Shown here piece by piece: positions 6,807 to 17,100 of a stretch of DNA of 64,000 bases. The stretch spans positions 17,698 to 81,697 of the forward strand of contig JAEYRN010000042.1 in assembly GCA_023435565.1 (NCBI GenBank). The letters run 5' to 3'. The translations under genes were made by a program, and so were the position numbers. The notes beneath the pieces are model-generated. The model ran no database searches. It was not told the origin of the DNA and worked only from the letters and a program-made list of their open reading frames with translations. Each line of letters starts with the position of its first letter. Position 1 is the first letter of the stretch. This DNA comes from Bacillota bacterium (GTDB taxonomy: Bacteria; Bacillota; UBA4882; UBA8346).

Positions 6807-7380
6807 ACTTTATTTGACTAAGCCGTTCAATCTCCGCCACCACCCGATCCAGTTCGGCAACTAATTTATGCGGTGCTTCGGCTTTTTGATAAGCAGTAAC
6901 CAGTTCCCGGTAGTACCATAATGTCCCCTCTTTCCCCGCATTAAATCGGCCCCATAGCGCTTCGCCAAGTTCCCGATAGTCCTTTAGAATACACCTGGAG
7001 TTATGAAGTTTATCGGCGACGGATACGAGTAGGACCGAAGGGTTTGCCTCGGGAAGATGTTCCAAATACCAACGTTTTCGTTCCCACCATTCCGGCTTGG
7101 GGGTTTCGAAGGAGTCAGTGCATCCCTCGACGATTATTGCGACGTTCGCTCCGAATTGGGCGCGGATTTCTTCCAATCGTTCCAGGCCGCCCTGATCTTC
7201 GACAGCGTCATGGAGCAAGGCGGCGATAACTTCATCCTCGGTCCCGCCCGCTTCCATCACCAAGGCCGAAACGGACAAGAGATGGGAGATATATGGAATT
7301 TCCGTTCCCTTGCGTTTTTGGCCGGAATGCGTCCGGAAAGCATAAATCAGCGCGGTTTCAAATCGTGAAGTCAACATCAT
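6805..7380 (-). CDS. HD-domain hydrolase of SpoT/MESH1 type (putative (p)ppGpp hydrolase)
   Basis: 191 residues from ATG 7380 with GGGAG six bases upstream. Motifs are YAFRTHSGQKRKGTEIPYISH (first His), LLHDAVEDQGG (HD plus ED) and VADKLHN (terminal Asp). This is the HD4/RelA-SpoT hydrolase pattern, and the length fits stand-alone hydrolases without a synthetase domain. The known family reaction is removal of pyrophosphate from ppGpp or NADPH dephosphorylation (MESH1). The substrate here is inferred. It stands alone between repeats. Confidence 0.85.
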   Translation of the reverse strand: MMLTSRFETALIYAFRTHSGQKRKGTEIPYISHLLSVSALVMEAGGTEDEVIAALLHDAVEDQGGLERLEEIRAQFGANVAIIVEGCTDSFETPKPEWWERKRWYLEHLPEANPSVLLVSVADKLHNSRCILKDYRELGEALWGRFNAGKEGTLWYYRELVTAYQKAEAPHKLVAELDRVVAEIERLSQIK

Positions 7381-7430
7381 AACCACTCCCTTTTTTCAAA
7401 TCTTTTTGCCTATGATTATATCTCATGGTG

Positions 7431-7526
7431 TTACCTATGTCTTGAATACGATCCGTTACCTATGTCTTGGTTGTTCATACCTATGTCTTGGTTGTACAAC
7501 TTCACTCTTCAAACTTCACACTTCTT
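7431..7526. repeat. acctatgtcttg direct repeats followed by an S23-type stuttering tract
   Basis: Three copies of acctatgtcttg (starting about 7433, 7458 and 7480), each followed by a related spacer. The sequence then runs directly into ttcactcttcaaacttc and acacttctt (7501-7526). The reverse complement of the first word, ccaagacataggt, lies at about 22,247 beside S23 gene 1, and the second tract uses the same words as the boundaries of S23 gene 2. Only three units are present, with no uniform spacers. Confidence 0.55.
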
Positions 7527-7640
7527 ATAGGGGCCGGTCGTCACTAAGGGTACCTTCGGACCATCCGATGTCGAGGGTGTCATTTCCCAAGGTTTTATCT
7601 TGGTTGAGGATAAAGTTGCTACGATCAACTTTTGGGTAGT
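7527..7640 (+). pseudogene. internal fragment of an unidentified gene
   Basis: A coding-like frame reads TKGTFGPSDVEGVISQGF, ILVEDKVATINFWV and runs into palindromic repeat copy B. A TAG lies just upstream at the end of the stuttering tract. There is no start codon, so it looks like a piece of a larger gene trapped between two repeats. Family not recognised. Confidence 0.4.
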
Positions 7641-7716
7641 CGTCCACGTCAACCTCCATTTGACCCAAGCGAAATTATAAAAAATAAGTTGACGTGGATC
7701 GACAAGCGTCGATAGC
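7638..7716. repeat. palindromic dispersed repeat, copy B
   Basis: About 79 bp and inverted relative to copy A at 1019-1097. Arms read cgtccacgtcaacct / aagttgacgtggatcg around tttgacccaagcgaaatt. It terminates the coding fragment at 7527-7640. The rest of the gap to 8043 has AT-rich sequence with a weak inverted repeat around ggtggtcaggg / ctccaccacct (about 7862-7915) and no gene. Confidence 0.8.
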
Positions 7717-8043
7717 ATTTTCTAGATGTTATTTTTACTCCTCCTATTTTTTATTTGAAAGAGAAGTAGCTATGGTTTGAGATGAAAAACGGAAGTTAGC
7801 GGGAAAATGAGGGGTTGAAGGCTCTTTCAATTTAATGATAATATATGGAGGTGACAAGGGGTGGTCAGGGCCAGTAAAGTTTAATTTTATTATTCAGGAC
7901 CAAACTCCACCACCTTTATATACTTGAGTTTTGCTCTTATCGAGGTTTTTGGCGGTGAAATGTAAGATTTCATGTATGCTTGAGTTCAAGCAAACATAGG
8001 TTTGCATATATAAATTTTCCTTGTTATGGTACCTATCGTCCCC

Positions 8044-10794
8044 CTACCAACCACGCATAAGTTCACGCCGCTCGTCCGCTTTATCCAATACCACGGCACA
8101 TTTTTCCCAATCACCGCAATCTGGGATTGCTATCTCGTATTTGTCGATAAACGGGTTCTTCTCCGGCAGACTGTTAATTGCCAGTTCTGCACGGGCCTCA
8201 TCTTTCTGGGCGATAGCGATCCATACATCTTCCAGTATGTCAGGGATTTGCCCGAATAGGGTATAAATGCCCTGTAACCTGCCAGAAAGCTTGCTATGAA
8301 CTTTATCTTCTACCGAGTCCTTATAACGCATATTGTAGATATAAATCTTGTCGGCCAATTGCCCTATACGCTGAATACGCCCTTTACGTTGCTCAAGCCT
8401 TGTCGGGTTCCATGGAAGGTCAATATTGATAAGCGATCCCAGCGTTTGTAGGTTTAATCCTTCGGATGCGGCATCTGTACCAACCAGTATCAAAAGTTCC
8501 CGTGTTCTCACAAGCCGTTTGATCTCGTCCTTGGTCTCTTTCCTGAACAAACCGTTAAGGTATACGCCGGACTTATCGCCGCCCGCATACAGGCCAATGC
8601 GGAAATCCGGGAAGTCTTTAGACAACCGCTCTGCTACATACAACGCGCTGTCAAAGTACTGAGAAAACAAGATGCAACCCTTGTCCTTCCACGCGCCTTC
8701 GCCTTCCACACCTTGTGTAAGGATAGCCTTAACGCGGTTATACTTTGGGTCTGTATCGGTATTCGAATTCAAAACCGCTACCAGTTTACCCAGACACTCG
8801 ATTTCTTCTGGCGTGAGGTCTTTGATATCACTCTGAGTATTTTCCTCTGATTCATCGTCATCTTCGCCCGCAATCTCATCATAAAGCGAGCGTAGTTTTT
8901 CTTTTCCCTCCGCTGTCCATGCGAGCATCTTCTTTGCGGTATTTTCGCCTGCGAACATTGTACTTCCGATACGCTTCAAAAGCAGTGTAGACATAAAGCC
9001 GCCACCCTTAACCCTTGATGAGAGCATATCGCAGAAGTCCTCGGCTATGCTATATGCTTGCGCTAGATAGCCGGAAAGTTCGAGGGCTTTCTCGTCTTTC
9101 TCGCCGAGCAGCACTGCCTCTATCTTTTTGAGATAAGGTTCGCCTGTATCGGGGTTATTCGTGTTTTCCAAATAATCGCGGGTACGACGGACAATCGTGC
9201 GAATATATGGATTGTGGTTCTGTATGAAGTTATCATCGTTAAATATCAGCTTAACCCGGTTCTTCTGCGGCCTGCTGAGCTTATCATAGACAACTTGAGC
9301 GAGCACATTTTTATCGTCGGTTATACCAAGCTGCTGGCGTAAAATTTCGAAGCTCTTGTCTTCACTACCCGGTGGGAAGGGATTACGGACAATCTCCCAT
9401 ATCTCGGCTTCTGCCGTTGGATACGGTTCTTCACCCTGAATATACTTAATTCCAGTTCCCGGTGTTCTTCTCCAAACGCTGTAATTATCACCTAATACCT
9501 TATCCGCGTCCGGGGGATAACCTAAGGCTGATAACAAATCAAACGCCTCTATTGGGTCAATCTGAACCGGCGTTGCCGTTGCAAGAAGCAAACTCTTTGT
9601 GCGCAGTGTGATTTCATTCAGGAACTCCAGGAGATTGTTCATCTGAGCTTTATGCTTATCGGGGTCTTTGCCGAGATTCTTGCGTCTAGCACGATGCGCT
9701 TCATCCAATATTACGCAGGAAAAGTGCAAAGACTTTAATAGCTCTACCGACTCAGACTTACGCGTAATCAATCCCTGTGAAATAATCCCAACCTTGCGTG
9801 GGCATTTCAATATCGCTTTTGTACTGTCAGCAGGATATTCATAACCATTATCATCAACCCAAAAATAGCCCGTCCATACGGCAGATGGGAGATTGAGCAG
9901 AGTCTTTAACTCATCTTGCCACTGAAAGAGTAGCGTTTTCGGCACAATGATCAACACAGGCTTATCATCATATAGCGCGATCAGTTTTGCCGACATCGCA
10001 AGCTGGACAGTTTTCCCTAGGCCAACCTGATCGGCAAGGAGTAATCTCGCGCCCCCGCGCTGCTTATGTTCATTGAAAGCACGGGCGACAAAATATTTTT
10101 GATGCGCCCACAGCCCAAACTCGTTTCGATATATCGGCTCCTCAACAGCAACAGCAGGAATCGGTTCGTCAACCGTTTCACGCCAGTCTTTCAAAGGGAT
10201 CGAGCGGCGTTCGGATATCCGTTTTACGTCTTCAATCACATAATCAGAAAGTGCAACCGCATGAGGATTATTCCAAAAGAAATCAAACTCTGTCTGCACC
10301 CACGCGATGGAATCGGGATCATTGTCTTCCCACACCATTTCATAGTTGGTGGTAAACGCGCTTTTAGTTTCGTTAATACTGCCAAGAAAAGAGGTTTTGC
10401 TGCCATCGGCGTATGTAATTACGCCTGCTTTGCCGTGCATGAGACCGTATATCTCATCGGGAAGTACCCGGACTTCAAGTTTTCCGGATTTCAAAAGCTC
10501 GTACAGTTTTTTCAAGCGGACCATTGCACCAGCAGTCGCAAATACTTCTTCCGGCTTGAAATCATTCCACTCCTGACGCATACCGAGTTTAGCTACGGCA
10601 ATGTCTGAAGGGGCAAGCCCTGAGTTGCAAATCACTCTGGTCTTACCCTGAATTGCTTCTATCGCTTCGCCCGCCACTTCCAAAATGGACGAGCAAAAAT
10701 AACCGGCTATACGGTCATAGCTGACGGCACCTCGTAGTTTGGCATTTAGAAACTGCTCACCCAGTTTGCTTTTGCGGGATGAATACCGATTCAT
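8044..10794 (-). CDS. PLD-like/SNF2 helicase of an anti-phage DUF499-DUF3780-DUF1156 operon
   Basis: 916 residues. The N-terminal phospholipase-D-like domain has HGKAG at 120-124 and FLGSINET (one HKD half-site). An SNF2/SF2 helicase follows: ADQVGLGKT (motif I, about 253-261), ILDEAHRAR (II), LLLATATPVQ (III), LFSQYFDSALYVAERL (IV) and LEQRKGRIQRIGQ (VI). A helical insertion separates the two RecA lobes. It lies 9 bp after the DUF1156 methyltransferase in a tight minus-strand operon. Probable role is ATP-driven DNA translocation with nuclease-like action. The operon context is defence, but the mechanism is inferred. Confidence 0.88.
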   Translation of the reverse strand: MNRYSSRKSKLGEQFLNAKLRGAVSYDRIAGYFCSSILEVAGEAIEAIQGKTRVICNSGLAPSDIAVAKLGMRQEWNDFKPEEVFATAGAMVRLKKLYELLKSGKLEVRVLPDEIYGLMHGKAGVITYADGSKTSFLGSINETKSAFTTNYEMVWEDNDPDSIAWVQTEFDFFWNNPHAVALSDYVIEDVKRISERRSIPLKDWRETVDEPIPAVAVEEPIYRNEFGLWAHQKYFVARAFNEHKQRGGARLLLADQVGLGKTVQLAMSAKLIALYDDKPVLIIVPKTLLFQWQDELKTLLNLPSAVWTGYFWVDDNGYEYPADSTKAILKCPRKVGIISQGLITRKSESVELLKSLHFSCVILDEAHRARRKNLGKDPDKHKAQMNNLLEFLNEITLRTKSLLLATATPVQIDPIEAFDLLSALGYPPDADKVLGDNYSVWRRTPGTGIKYIQGEEPYPTAEAEIWEIVRNPFPPGSEDKSFEILRQQLGITDDKNVLAQVVYDKLSRPQKNRVKLIFNDDNFIQNHNPYIRTIVRRTRDYLENTNNPDTGEPYLKKIEAVLLGEKDEKALELSGYLAQAYSIAEDFCDMLSSRVKGGGFMSTLLLKRIGSTMFAGENTAKKMLAWTAEGKEKLRSLYDEIAGEDDDESEENTQSDIKDLTPEEIECLGKLVAVLNSNTDTDPKYNRVKAILTQGVEGEGAWKDKGCILFSQYFDSALYVAERLSKDFPDFRIGLYAGGDKSGVYLNGLFRKETKDEIKRLVRTRELLILVGTDAASEGLNLQTLGSLINIDLPWNPTRLEQRKGRIQRIGQLADKIYIYNMRYKDSVEDKVHSKLSGRLQGIYTLFGQIPDILEDVWIAIAQKDEARAELAINSLPEKNPFIDKYEIAIPDCGDWEKCAVVLDKADERRELMRGW

Positions 10795-10803
10795 CTACTC
10801 ACC

Positions 10804-13617
10804 TCAGATATGATCGTTGTCAACCAAAATGTAAATATGCTTGGCCATCTGCGCCGCCTCTTTCCAATGAGGCATATTGGCGATGTCCTTAGTGTCTTTC
10901 AGGAATATGAGTAGCTGTTTCAACTTATCTCGGCTGCCCCAATAGTCCGGCAGATTGTTTTTCAGGTGCCACAAGCCCTTGTCCGGCTGTTCATCCTCCT
11001 TAAGCGCAATATGAATCGCCGCGAGGATGAGCCGCAAGGTCGATTCCTCAAAGCCCGGCACGTCACCCACAGTTCGCATCGCAAACTCGGATGGCGTCTT
11101 CAGACGGCAGGTGTTAGCCCGTTCATTGGCCATAAGCTGGCTGTGGTTACTGATAGCGAAGCCGCGCGCGTACTCCTGATACGTCGAAATCTGATAACCA
11201 CCATTCTTTTCGTTCTCCAGACCCTTGATATAGAATCGCTCGGCGGATGAAAGCTCCTTCCACAGATAGTTATCGAAGCCGGTCGGGATGATGCAGTCAT
11301 AGGCTTGCTTCTTCGCCCGCTCGATCAGGGCGACAACCTTGGAGTTCTTCGAGTCGTTGATTGCCTTGTCAAGTTCGTAGTCAAGATCAAGCTCGCCAAT
11401 AGACGAGTATGAAGTCAGCACTTTCAAACTCGCGGCGTAGGCGGCAAGCACATAATCGGGGTCGGAGAAGTTCGGGTCTTCTTTGTCGTCGAGCCGCTGC
11501 ATGCTCTCAATTTGGCTGATAACCTCGCTCTTGATATCGGCGTTGATCTCGTCAAGGAACGATTCGCTGGTGACCGTTCGTTTGCGGAGGACGAGCAGTA
11601 CCGTGCCTTTGACATAATTGCCGTCCTTAAGCCCACTCGCGTCGGTTTCGGTAGCGATGTTCCACGCTGCTGTGACTTTCAATCCCGCTTTCCACATAAT
11701 CAAGGCAAGTTGTGCCCAAACTGCCGGATCGGAATGGGTGAACATCACGACTTGCATACCATCGTCCGGCATATGCGCTGTGAGGTTCGAGTAAATATCG
11801 ATCATGCTCTGCGCGAAGCCATTACCGCCGCGAACCGCCAATACCCGCTTGCTGTCCGCATACCAGTCGGGGAACGCCTCTTTCAGCAGACGCTTGTCCC
11901 AGGCGAGGAAAAATTCCGAAAGTTCATGATAGTTCACCGCGTCCGCATATGGCGGGTCGGTTAGCCAGATTGTAGCGTTATCAATAATATTTCTGGCATC
12001 AATAGCATAAATTTTAGCCTCCGGACTAATAACGTATTGTTCAGGATTGTAAAACCACAATGTACTTAACATTGTCAGGCTTCTTGCCGCGAAATTAAAT
12101 AGTGTGTTAAATGCTTGATTATAAAAAGTCTGCTCAGATTTGTCGGAAGTAGGCTTCCATCTACATAACCTTGAACAATAATCAGCCATTTTATTTGTGC
12201 CAAGGACGGCAACAATTCTAATCAACTGGTCGTCTATAGATAATGATTTTTCAATGAATTTACTCAAAATATAAATCTGACGAGGATGCGATAGATTTAT
12301 CCAATGCACCCAACCGCGATTGCGTATAAGTTCGGTCGTTTTATCACCGGGATCGATTGCTAAATCAGGAACAAGCCCTTTTTCCTGCCACTTTATAATA
12401 TTCTCCACGACAATACTACGCACTTTTTCCTCGTTGGCAAGGTCGTGTTCATTGGGGGCGCGGTAATAGCGTTTGGTCTTTGTCTTACCTTTCTCAACGT
12501 ACTTGTGTTCGTATCGGATAGCATAAAGTCGCTCTTGATACACATCGTCCGGGCTTGGTTCGAACTCGTTTTTTTTCCATTGCCGCAATCCGTAGATTAT
12601 ATTCCCATTTTCATCCCTGCGGTCGCGACGCAGTACGCCAATCGGTGTCGATTTGCCACAATTGGGGCAGGACAAACCTTTTGAGGTTACAGTCCCGCTT
12701 TCTTCCGCTTCTTTCATCTCTTTGGAAGATGCGCCTGAAACTATATCAATGTCATAGCGGTTGCCATTCTTTTTCAGCTTTGCCACAACGCTTCCGGCAC
12801 GTTGCCCTACGACGAGCGAGGGCACCATAGGGACAACTACGCCACACTCCGGGCAAGTAACTTCTACACAGTAAATATATGACAAAGCTCGGTCGCCCTT
12901 TTCATTATGCTCGATACCGAGTTTGGTTATTTCCTTGTCAACCGCATCGTATATTTCCTGCTGAAAACGCTTGATTTCCTCAATCTCCGCGTCGGATGCG
13001 CCGCAGAGGTGAATTGCCGCCCAAGTCAGTAGTCCGGCAATTGGGTTGAGGTCGGAGGCGTACACTTCAAGACCCATTCGCGCCGCCTCAAATGGTATTG
13101 AGCCGCCGCCGCAGAAGCAATCGCCTACAATGGCGTTCCGCCCAAAACGTTTTTCTGATAGCTGCCTCACTAAATCTTGGAGTGTAAAAGCATGTGTTCC
13201 GAGGTGATGGTTTATCTCGTTCCAAGCATGGTCGTTGGCGGGACGTTCGAACTGCTCAGGCCTTACGCAAGCTTTCAGCTTTTCATCATAACCAAGTCTG
13301 TCAAAATCAGCGTATAGTTCCTTTTCCCGCTCGTGCCAATATTTGTCGCTCTTGTTTTCCCACTGCATATGGCGTTGCCACAATCCAGAATCATCCATAC
13401 TCATGATCTTCAGGAAAATTTCCATATCTTTGCGTGGGCTATCGCTTGCGGGCATAAGACAGCCAAATATCGCAGCGCGGACAAGTACTAAGGGCTTCCG
13501 TCCCCACCATTTGCCAAACCCTGTTATCGTCTGGCTTTGCGCCGCCTTCCGCTCCTTATAACTCTCTTTAGAGAGCTTTGATACCGGGAACTGCTTTTCA
13601 ATAAATGATGCCGTCAT
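10804..13617 (-). CDS. DUF1156-type adenine-specific DNA methyltransferase with zinc ribbon (COG1743-like)
   Basis: 937 residues. N-terminal DUF1156 signature (FGKWWGRKPLVLVRAAI) is at about 34-50. SAM motif I DCFCGGGSIPFEAA is at 166-179, with ASDLNPIAG shortly after. Two CxxC ribbons are CPECG (about 254) and CPNCG (about 317). Catalytic motif IV DPPYADAVNYHELSEFF is in the second half. This is the COG1743 layout, N6-adenine by the DPPY motif. Its start overlaps the DUF3780 stop by 4 bp. It would mark host DNA in a modification-based defence system. The target sequence is unknown. Confidence 0.9.
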   Translation of the reverse strand: MTASFIEKQFPVSKLSKESYKERKAAQSQTITGFGKWWGRKPLVLVRAAIFGCLMPASDSPRKDMEIFLKIMSMDDSGLWQRHMQWENKSDKYWHEREKELYADFDRLGYDEKLKACVRPEQFERPANDHAWNEINHHLGTHAFTLQDLVRQLSEKRFGRNAIVGDCFCGGGSIPFEAARMGLEVYASDLNPIAGLLTWAAIHLCGASDAEIEEIKRFQQEIYDAVDKEITKLGIEHNEKGDRALSYIYCVEVTCPECGVVVPMVPSLVVGQRAGSVVAKLKKNGNRYDIDIVSGASSKEMKEAEESGTVTSKGLSCPNCGKSTPIGVLRRDRRDENGNIIYGLRQWKKNEFEPSPDDVYQERLYAIRYEHKYVEKGKTKTKRYYRAPNEHDLANEEKVRSIVVENIIKWQEKGLVPDLAIDPGDKTTELIRNRGWVHWINLSHPRQIYILSKFIEKSLSIDDQLIRIVAVLGTNKMADYCSRLCRWKPTSDKSEQTFYNQAFNTLFNFAARSLTMLSTLWFYNPEQYVISPEAKIYAIDARNIIDNATIWLTDPPYADAVNYHELSEFFLAWDKRLLKEAFPDWYADSKRVLAVRGGNGFAQSMIDIYSNLTAHMPDDGMQVVMFTHSDPAVWAQLALIMWKAGLKVTAAWNIATETDASGLKDGNYVKGTVLLVLRKRTVTSESFLDEINADIKSEVISQIESMQRLDDKEDPNFSDPDYVLAAYAASLKVLTSYSSIGELDLDYELDKAINDSKNSKVVALIERAKKQAYDCIIPTGFDNYLWKELSSAERFYIKGLENEKNGGYQISTYQEYARGFAISNHSQLMANERANTCRLKTPSEFAMRTVGDVPGFEESTLRLILAAIHIALKEDEQPDKGLWHLKNNLPDYWGSRDKLKQLLIFLKDTKDIANMPHWKEAAQMAKHIYILVDNDHI

Positions 13618-14177
13618 AGCTTAAAATCCTCCAGGTCAAACAGGGTAGTTTGTTTGCGCTCAACGACAGGATTCTCGCATAGAGCGTAGTGTAACGCTTT
13701 ACGCCAGCCTTTTTTATCTTTCAACCCTCCCGTAGCAGCGTTTGTCATCGTATAAAGCCACCAACGCTCCTCCGGCAGCAACCCTTTCCAGTTGCGTATA
13801 GCAGTGGAGATGACGGAAGGGTCACTGTCCTCAATGCTCCACAGCAGTACCATCATTTCCTTGCCGAATAGCCGTTCCACGGGCGTACCTCCAACTGCGG
13901 GGAATTTGCCAATTTTCAAGCCATCCTTTTTCAGCCGAAAGTTAAACTCAGCCGTTAATGCGTCTTTTACCTCGCCCCATTTATGCTTTGATACTTCAAT
14001 TCGCAATACGTCTGCAGGGTCAAGTTTTTGCTCGTCGCCGTCCGTCCAGGAGTAGCGTTCATAAACTTGAACGAGTGGTGGAGAAGCTGTATTTGAGTCT
14101 TTCGACGGTATCAGCACAAAGAAATGATTCTTACTTTGTGCCGGATCTACGCCGAAGCCGTAGGTCTGTCTCCTCAT
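13614..14177 (-). CDS. DUF3780 anti-phage-associated protein
   Basis: 187 residues with YGFGVDPAQSKNHFFVLIP at the N-terminus and LPEERWWLYTMTNAATG near the C-terminus. These are hallmarks of DUF3780, found almost only between DUF499 and DUF1156 genes. Function unknown. The ATGA overlaps at both ends (14174-14177 and 13614-13617) couple its translation to its neighbours and imply fixed stoichiometry within a complex. Confidence 0.85.
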   Translation of the reverse strand: MRRQTYGFGVDPAQSKNHFFVLIPSKDSNTASPPLVQVYERYSWTDGDEQKLDPADVLRIEVSKHKWGEVKDALTAEFNFRLKKDGLKIGKFPAVGGTPVERLFGKEMMVLLWSIEDSDPSVISTAIRNWKGLLPEERWWLYTMTNAATGGLKDKKGWRKALHYALCENPVVERKQTTLFDLEDFKL

Positions 14178-17100
14178 TGCTTGATTGCTCCTTTTTTACC
14201 AAGCTCGGCCGCATCCAGTTTGTTCACTTCCACCCACTGCTTGAAAGCCGCCCCGGTGGTAAACAAAATGGTCTTGTATTCAAATTCAACCTCGACTTCC
14301 TTGCCGGAAAACGCCGTCTCACGGATCAGGTCTACCATCGACTGCAAATTATTGGTGTCCCACGGCACCTTGGCAGTGGTAATCTCCATGTAGTTATCAA
14401 GGTTGTCCTTTTGGCTGATCGTCACGGTAAATTGACGGATAAACGTCCCAGGCAATTGTTTCAACTTGGCGAACTCGGCATAAGCCTGCTCCGTGTCGCC
14501 GCACTTTTTCTGCGAGTTCAAGGTGTATTCAAGCGGAGCCTCGTCCTTTATTTCTACTTTTTTCTTTGGCTGCGCGGCAGATACATTGATGGTATCTTCT
14601 TTAACAAGAGTGTCCTTATAATACACCGCGACAAGGACAAAGCGGCAGTCGGCGGGAAGGACAATTTCACCACTGTATAAACCGCCGCTCTCCTTGGGAT
14701 TCGATCCGTCAGTCGTATAGCGAATCTCAAAATCTTTGTGGGTTTTAAGCATAAGGACGTTATTCCCGTCCGCGTTCAGACGTTGTTCCCGTTTCAGGGG
14801 AACACTGCCGAGCCACTTCTTCGCCTTACCTGTCGGGTGCGGGTTTTCACCTCCGTTAGTGTCAAAACATACGAAATATGCGGAGGGTTCTTTAAGCATC
14901 AAAGTCTGCTGCTGAACTTCGCTCGACGCTTTTGTTGGTTCGGCGCCAAAATCATAATACACACGGTCGCCACGAACGGGCTTTACTTTTAAGGTAAACT
15001 CGCCCGTCTGCTCATTATAGTCGGTCTGCTCAACAATAACATCGGTAGGCTCTTTTTCAAAAGGTCCCTTGACGATGTAACCACCAATCTCACGCCATGT
15101 ATCACTGTTGAGGCACTTCTTTTTAAGCTCGTCCATCTGCTTAGGGTGATACCACTGCCACGATGGTTCAGTTGCCGCTCTCTCTATGATTTGGCTCCAC
15201 GGCATCTCTTTTTGCGTGAAGATACGGACTTCGGCTTTCTTACGCAGAGCGTCTATAAAAAGTTCCTCCGACTGGAAATCCTCAAACTTCATCGCTTCTT
15301 TGAGGACTTTGATTATCTGGTCTTCCCCGTCAAATTTGTTTCCAACAAATTCCAACTTAAAATCGTCACGAGACAGTCCATTCTTTGATGGGTAATATAT
15401 GGTGATGAATGTTTCACGTATAGTCTGGAGCAACGCAGTGGTTGCCTTGTCCTGTTGGCGTTCAGCCTCAATGTATTGCTGATCGGACTCGGGTATGTGC
15501 TCTGCTTTCATATTAGCGAGTATCTGTCGGATAGCTGTGAGCCGCTTGGCGTTGGCGTACAGTTTCTCCATCACGTTCCTTTGTCCCGACAGGAACAAAA
15601 CACGGTTCTTATAGGCGCAGTTATCATAGAAACTCTGCAAGTCGGGGTGGAGCCCCGTACCGGCATAGGGTTCGAAAATAACGAGTGATATCTTATTTTG
15701 ATCGATATGAATCTCGTCAATCGCAGGCAAAATGTAAAGCTGTTCATAACACTTCTTCAGCTTCGGGTCGAAATTGGCTTCTAAGAATTTGCGGAGTTCC
15801 TTCTTCGCACTCTCATTGGAATATGAATCCACGAGGGTGTTCATCTCAGCGACCATGTTCTTCGTGTTTTGGAAATAGAGCCGCCCGCGATTGTCCGTTT
15901 TTAGGTACCAACATTGAGAAACAATCTCATCTATAGCCTTCTTAAAGCTGTTAAGATCAACACCCGGCTCGCAAAGGAAGCCGAGAATGTCCGATTCCGT
16001 CAAACCAAGCACACCGTTGGGCGTTTCATTGAGCGACGACATCAGCAGGAGTTTGGCAACATCCTGAGCGTACCGTTCTTTCTTTTCATCGTTTTGTTCG
16101 TCGATGACTTCGGCAACAGCTTTTCCTCCCTGAGCGATGTCGTGACTGATAGCCGTTTCAAGGGAGGGCTTTATTTGCTTGATGAGCGAGAGCATATTGC
16201 GCTCGTTCAGGTCAACATCAAATACATTAATAAGGTTTTTCTTCTCGGCGCTGCCACTTTCATAGAAACCGCGCACCACCTGGCGCATCAGTTTTATAAG
16301 CCCACGCGTCTGCTGAAAGCCGGGGTTTTCCTTGAAACGGGCATAAAGCTCCTTTATGGATGGGTGGAACGGGTACGAATCTTTGATGCCAAGGTACACT
16401 GAATCTCCGGTATGCCCTGTCAAACCAGACTTTCCGGCACTGACAAGGGCTTCTTTATAGGCCACCGCTATTTCATTCACAGCCGACGAATTGGAAGATG
16501 GGCATTGTTCAAACAGGCGCTTACGAAGAATGTCATAAACCTCGTCCGTGTTCAGTGCGACAGGCTCTAAGTTCAACGCAGCGCGGTTGGCTTCATTCTC
16601 CAATTCCTTAAAACTGGTCGAGAGTAACTGGCTTCCTGACTCATATGTAGCGCGGAGGTCAGAGAAAACAAGACATACATTGGCAAGCTGCCCTTTGCCT
16701 ATCGCGGTGAAGAGGTTGGACAATGCGGTGATCGTCACTGTGCAGAGGTCTGATTTACCTATTTCAATGGATTTCGCGTTCACCAGATATGGCGGCAGCT
16801 CGTCGAGTAGGATAAGCATTTTTTGGTCTTTGAGCAGATTGACCCAAGCGCTCTCACCGGGAGCTTTCAACGGAGAGTAATGATCGGCAAAGAATTCTTT
16901 TCTGCCAAGCTGTTCCGCGATACTTCCCCAAATGCCAAACTCAGCATCACTTTCGCGCCCGGAGAATGCAACAACTTTAATTTCACCAATGCTGTCATAG
17001 TCACTGCCTATGAGTTTTTTGCGCCAGTCCGGGTTTTGTGCGAGCAAAGCGAGGGCGAGCATATTATGGGTCTTGCCGCCGCCCATTGCTTGTGTCAGCT

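Noticed and set aside
7431..7500. Three acctatgtcttg units could look like a CRISPR fragment
   Set aside because: Units are only 12 bp, spacing is uneven, spacers share sequence with one another, and no cas gene is in the window.
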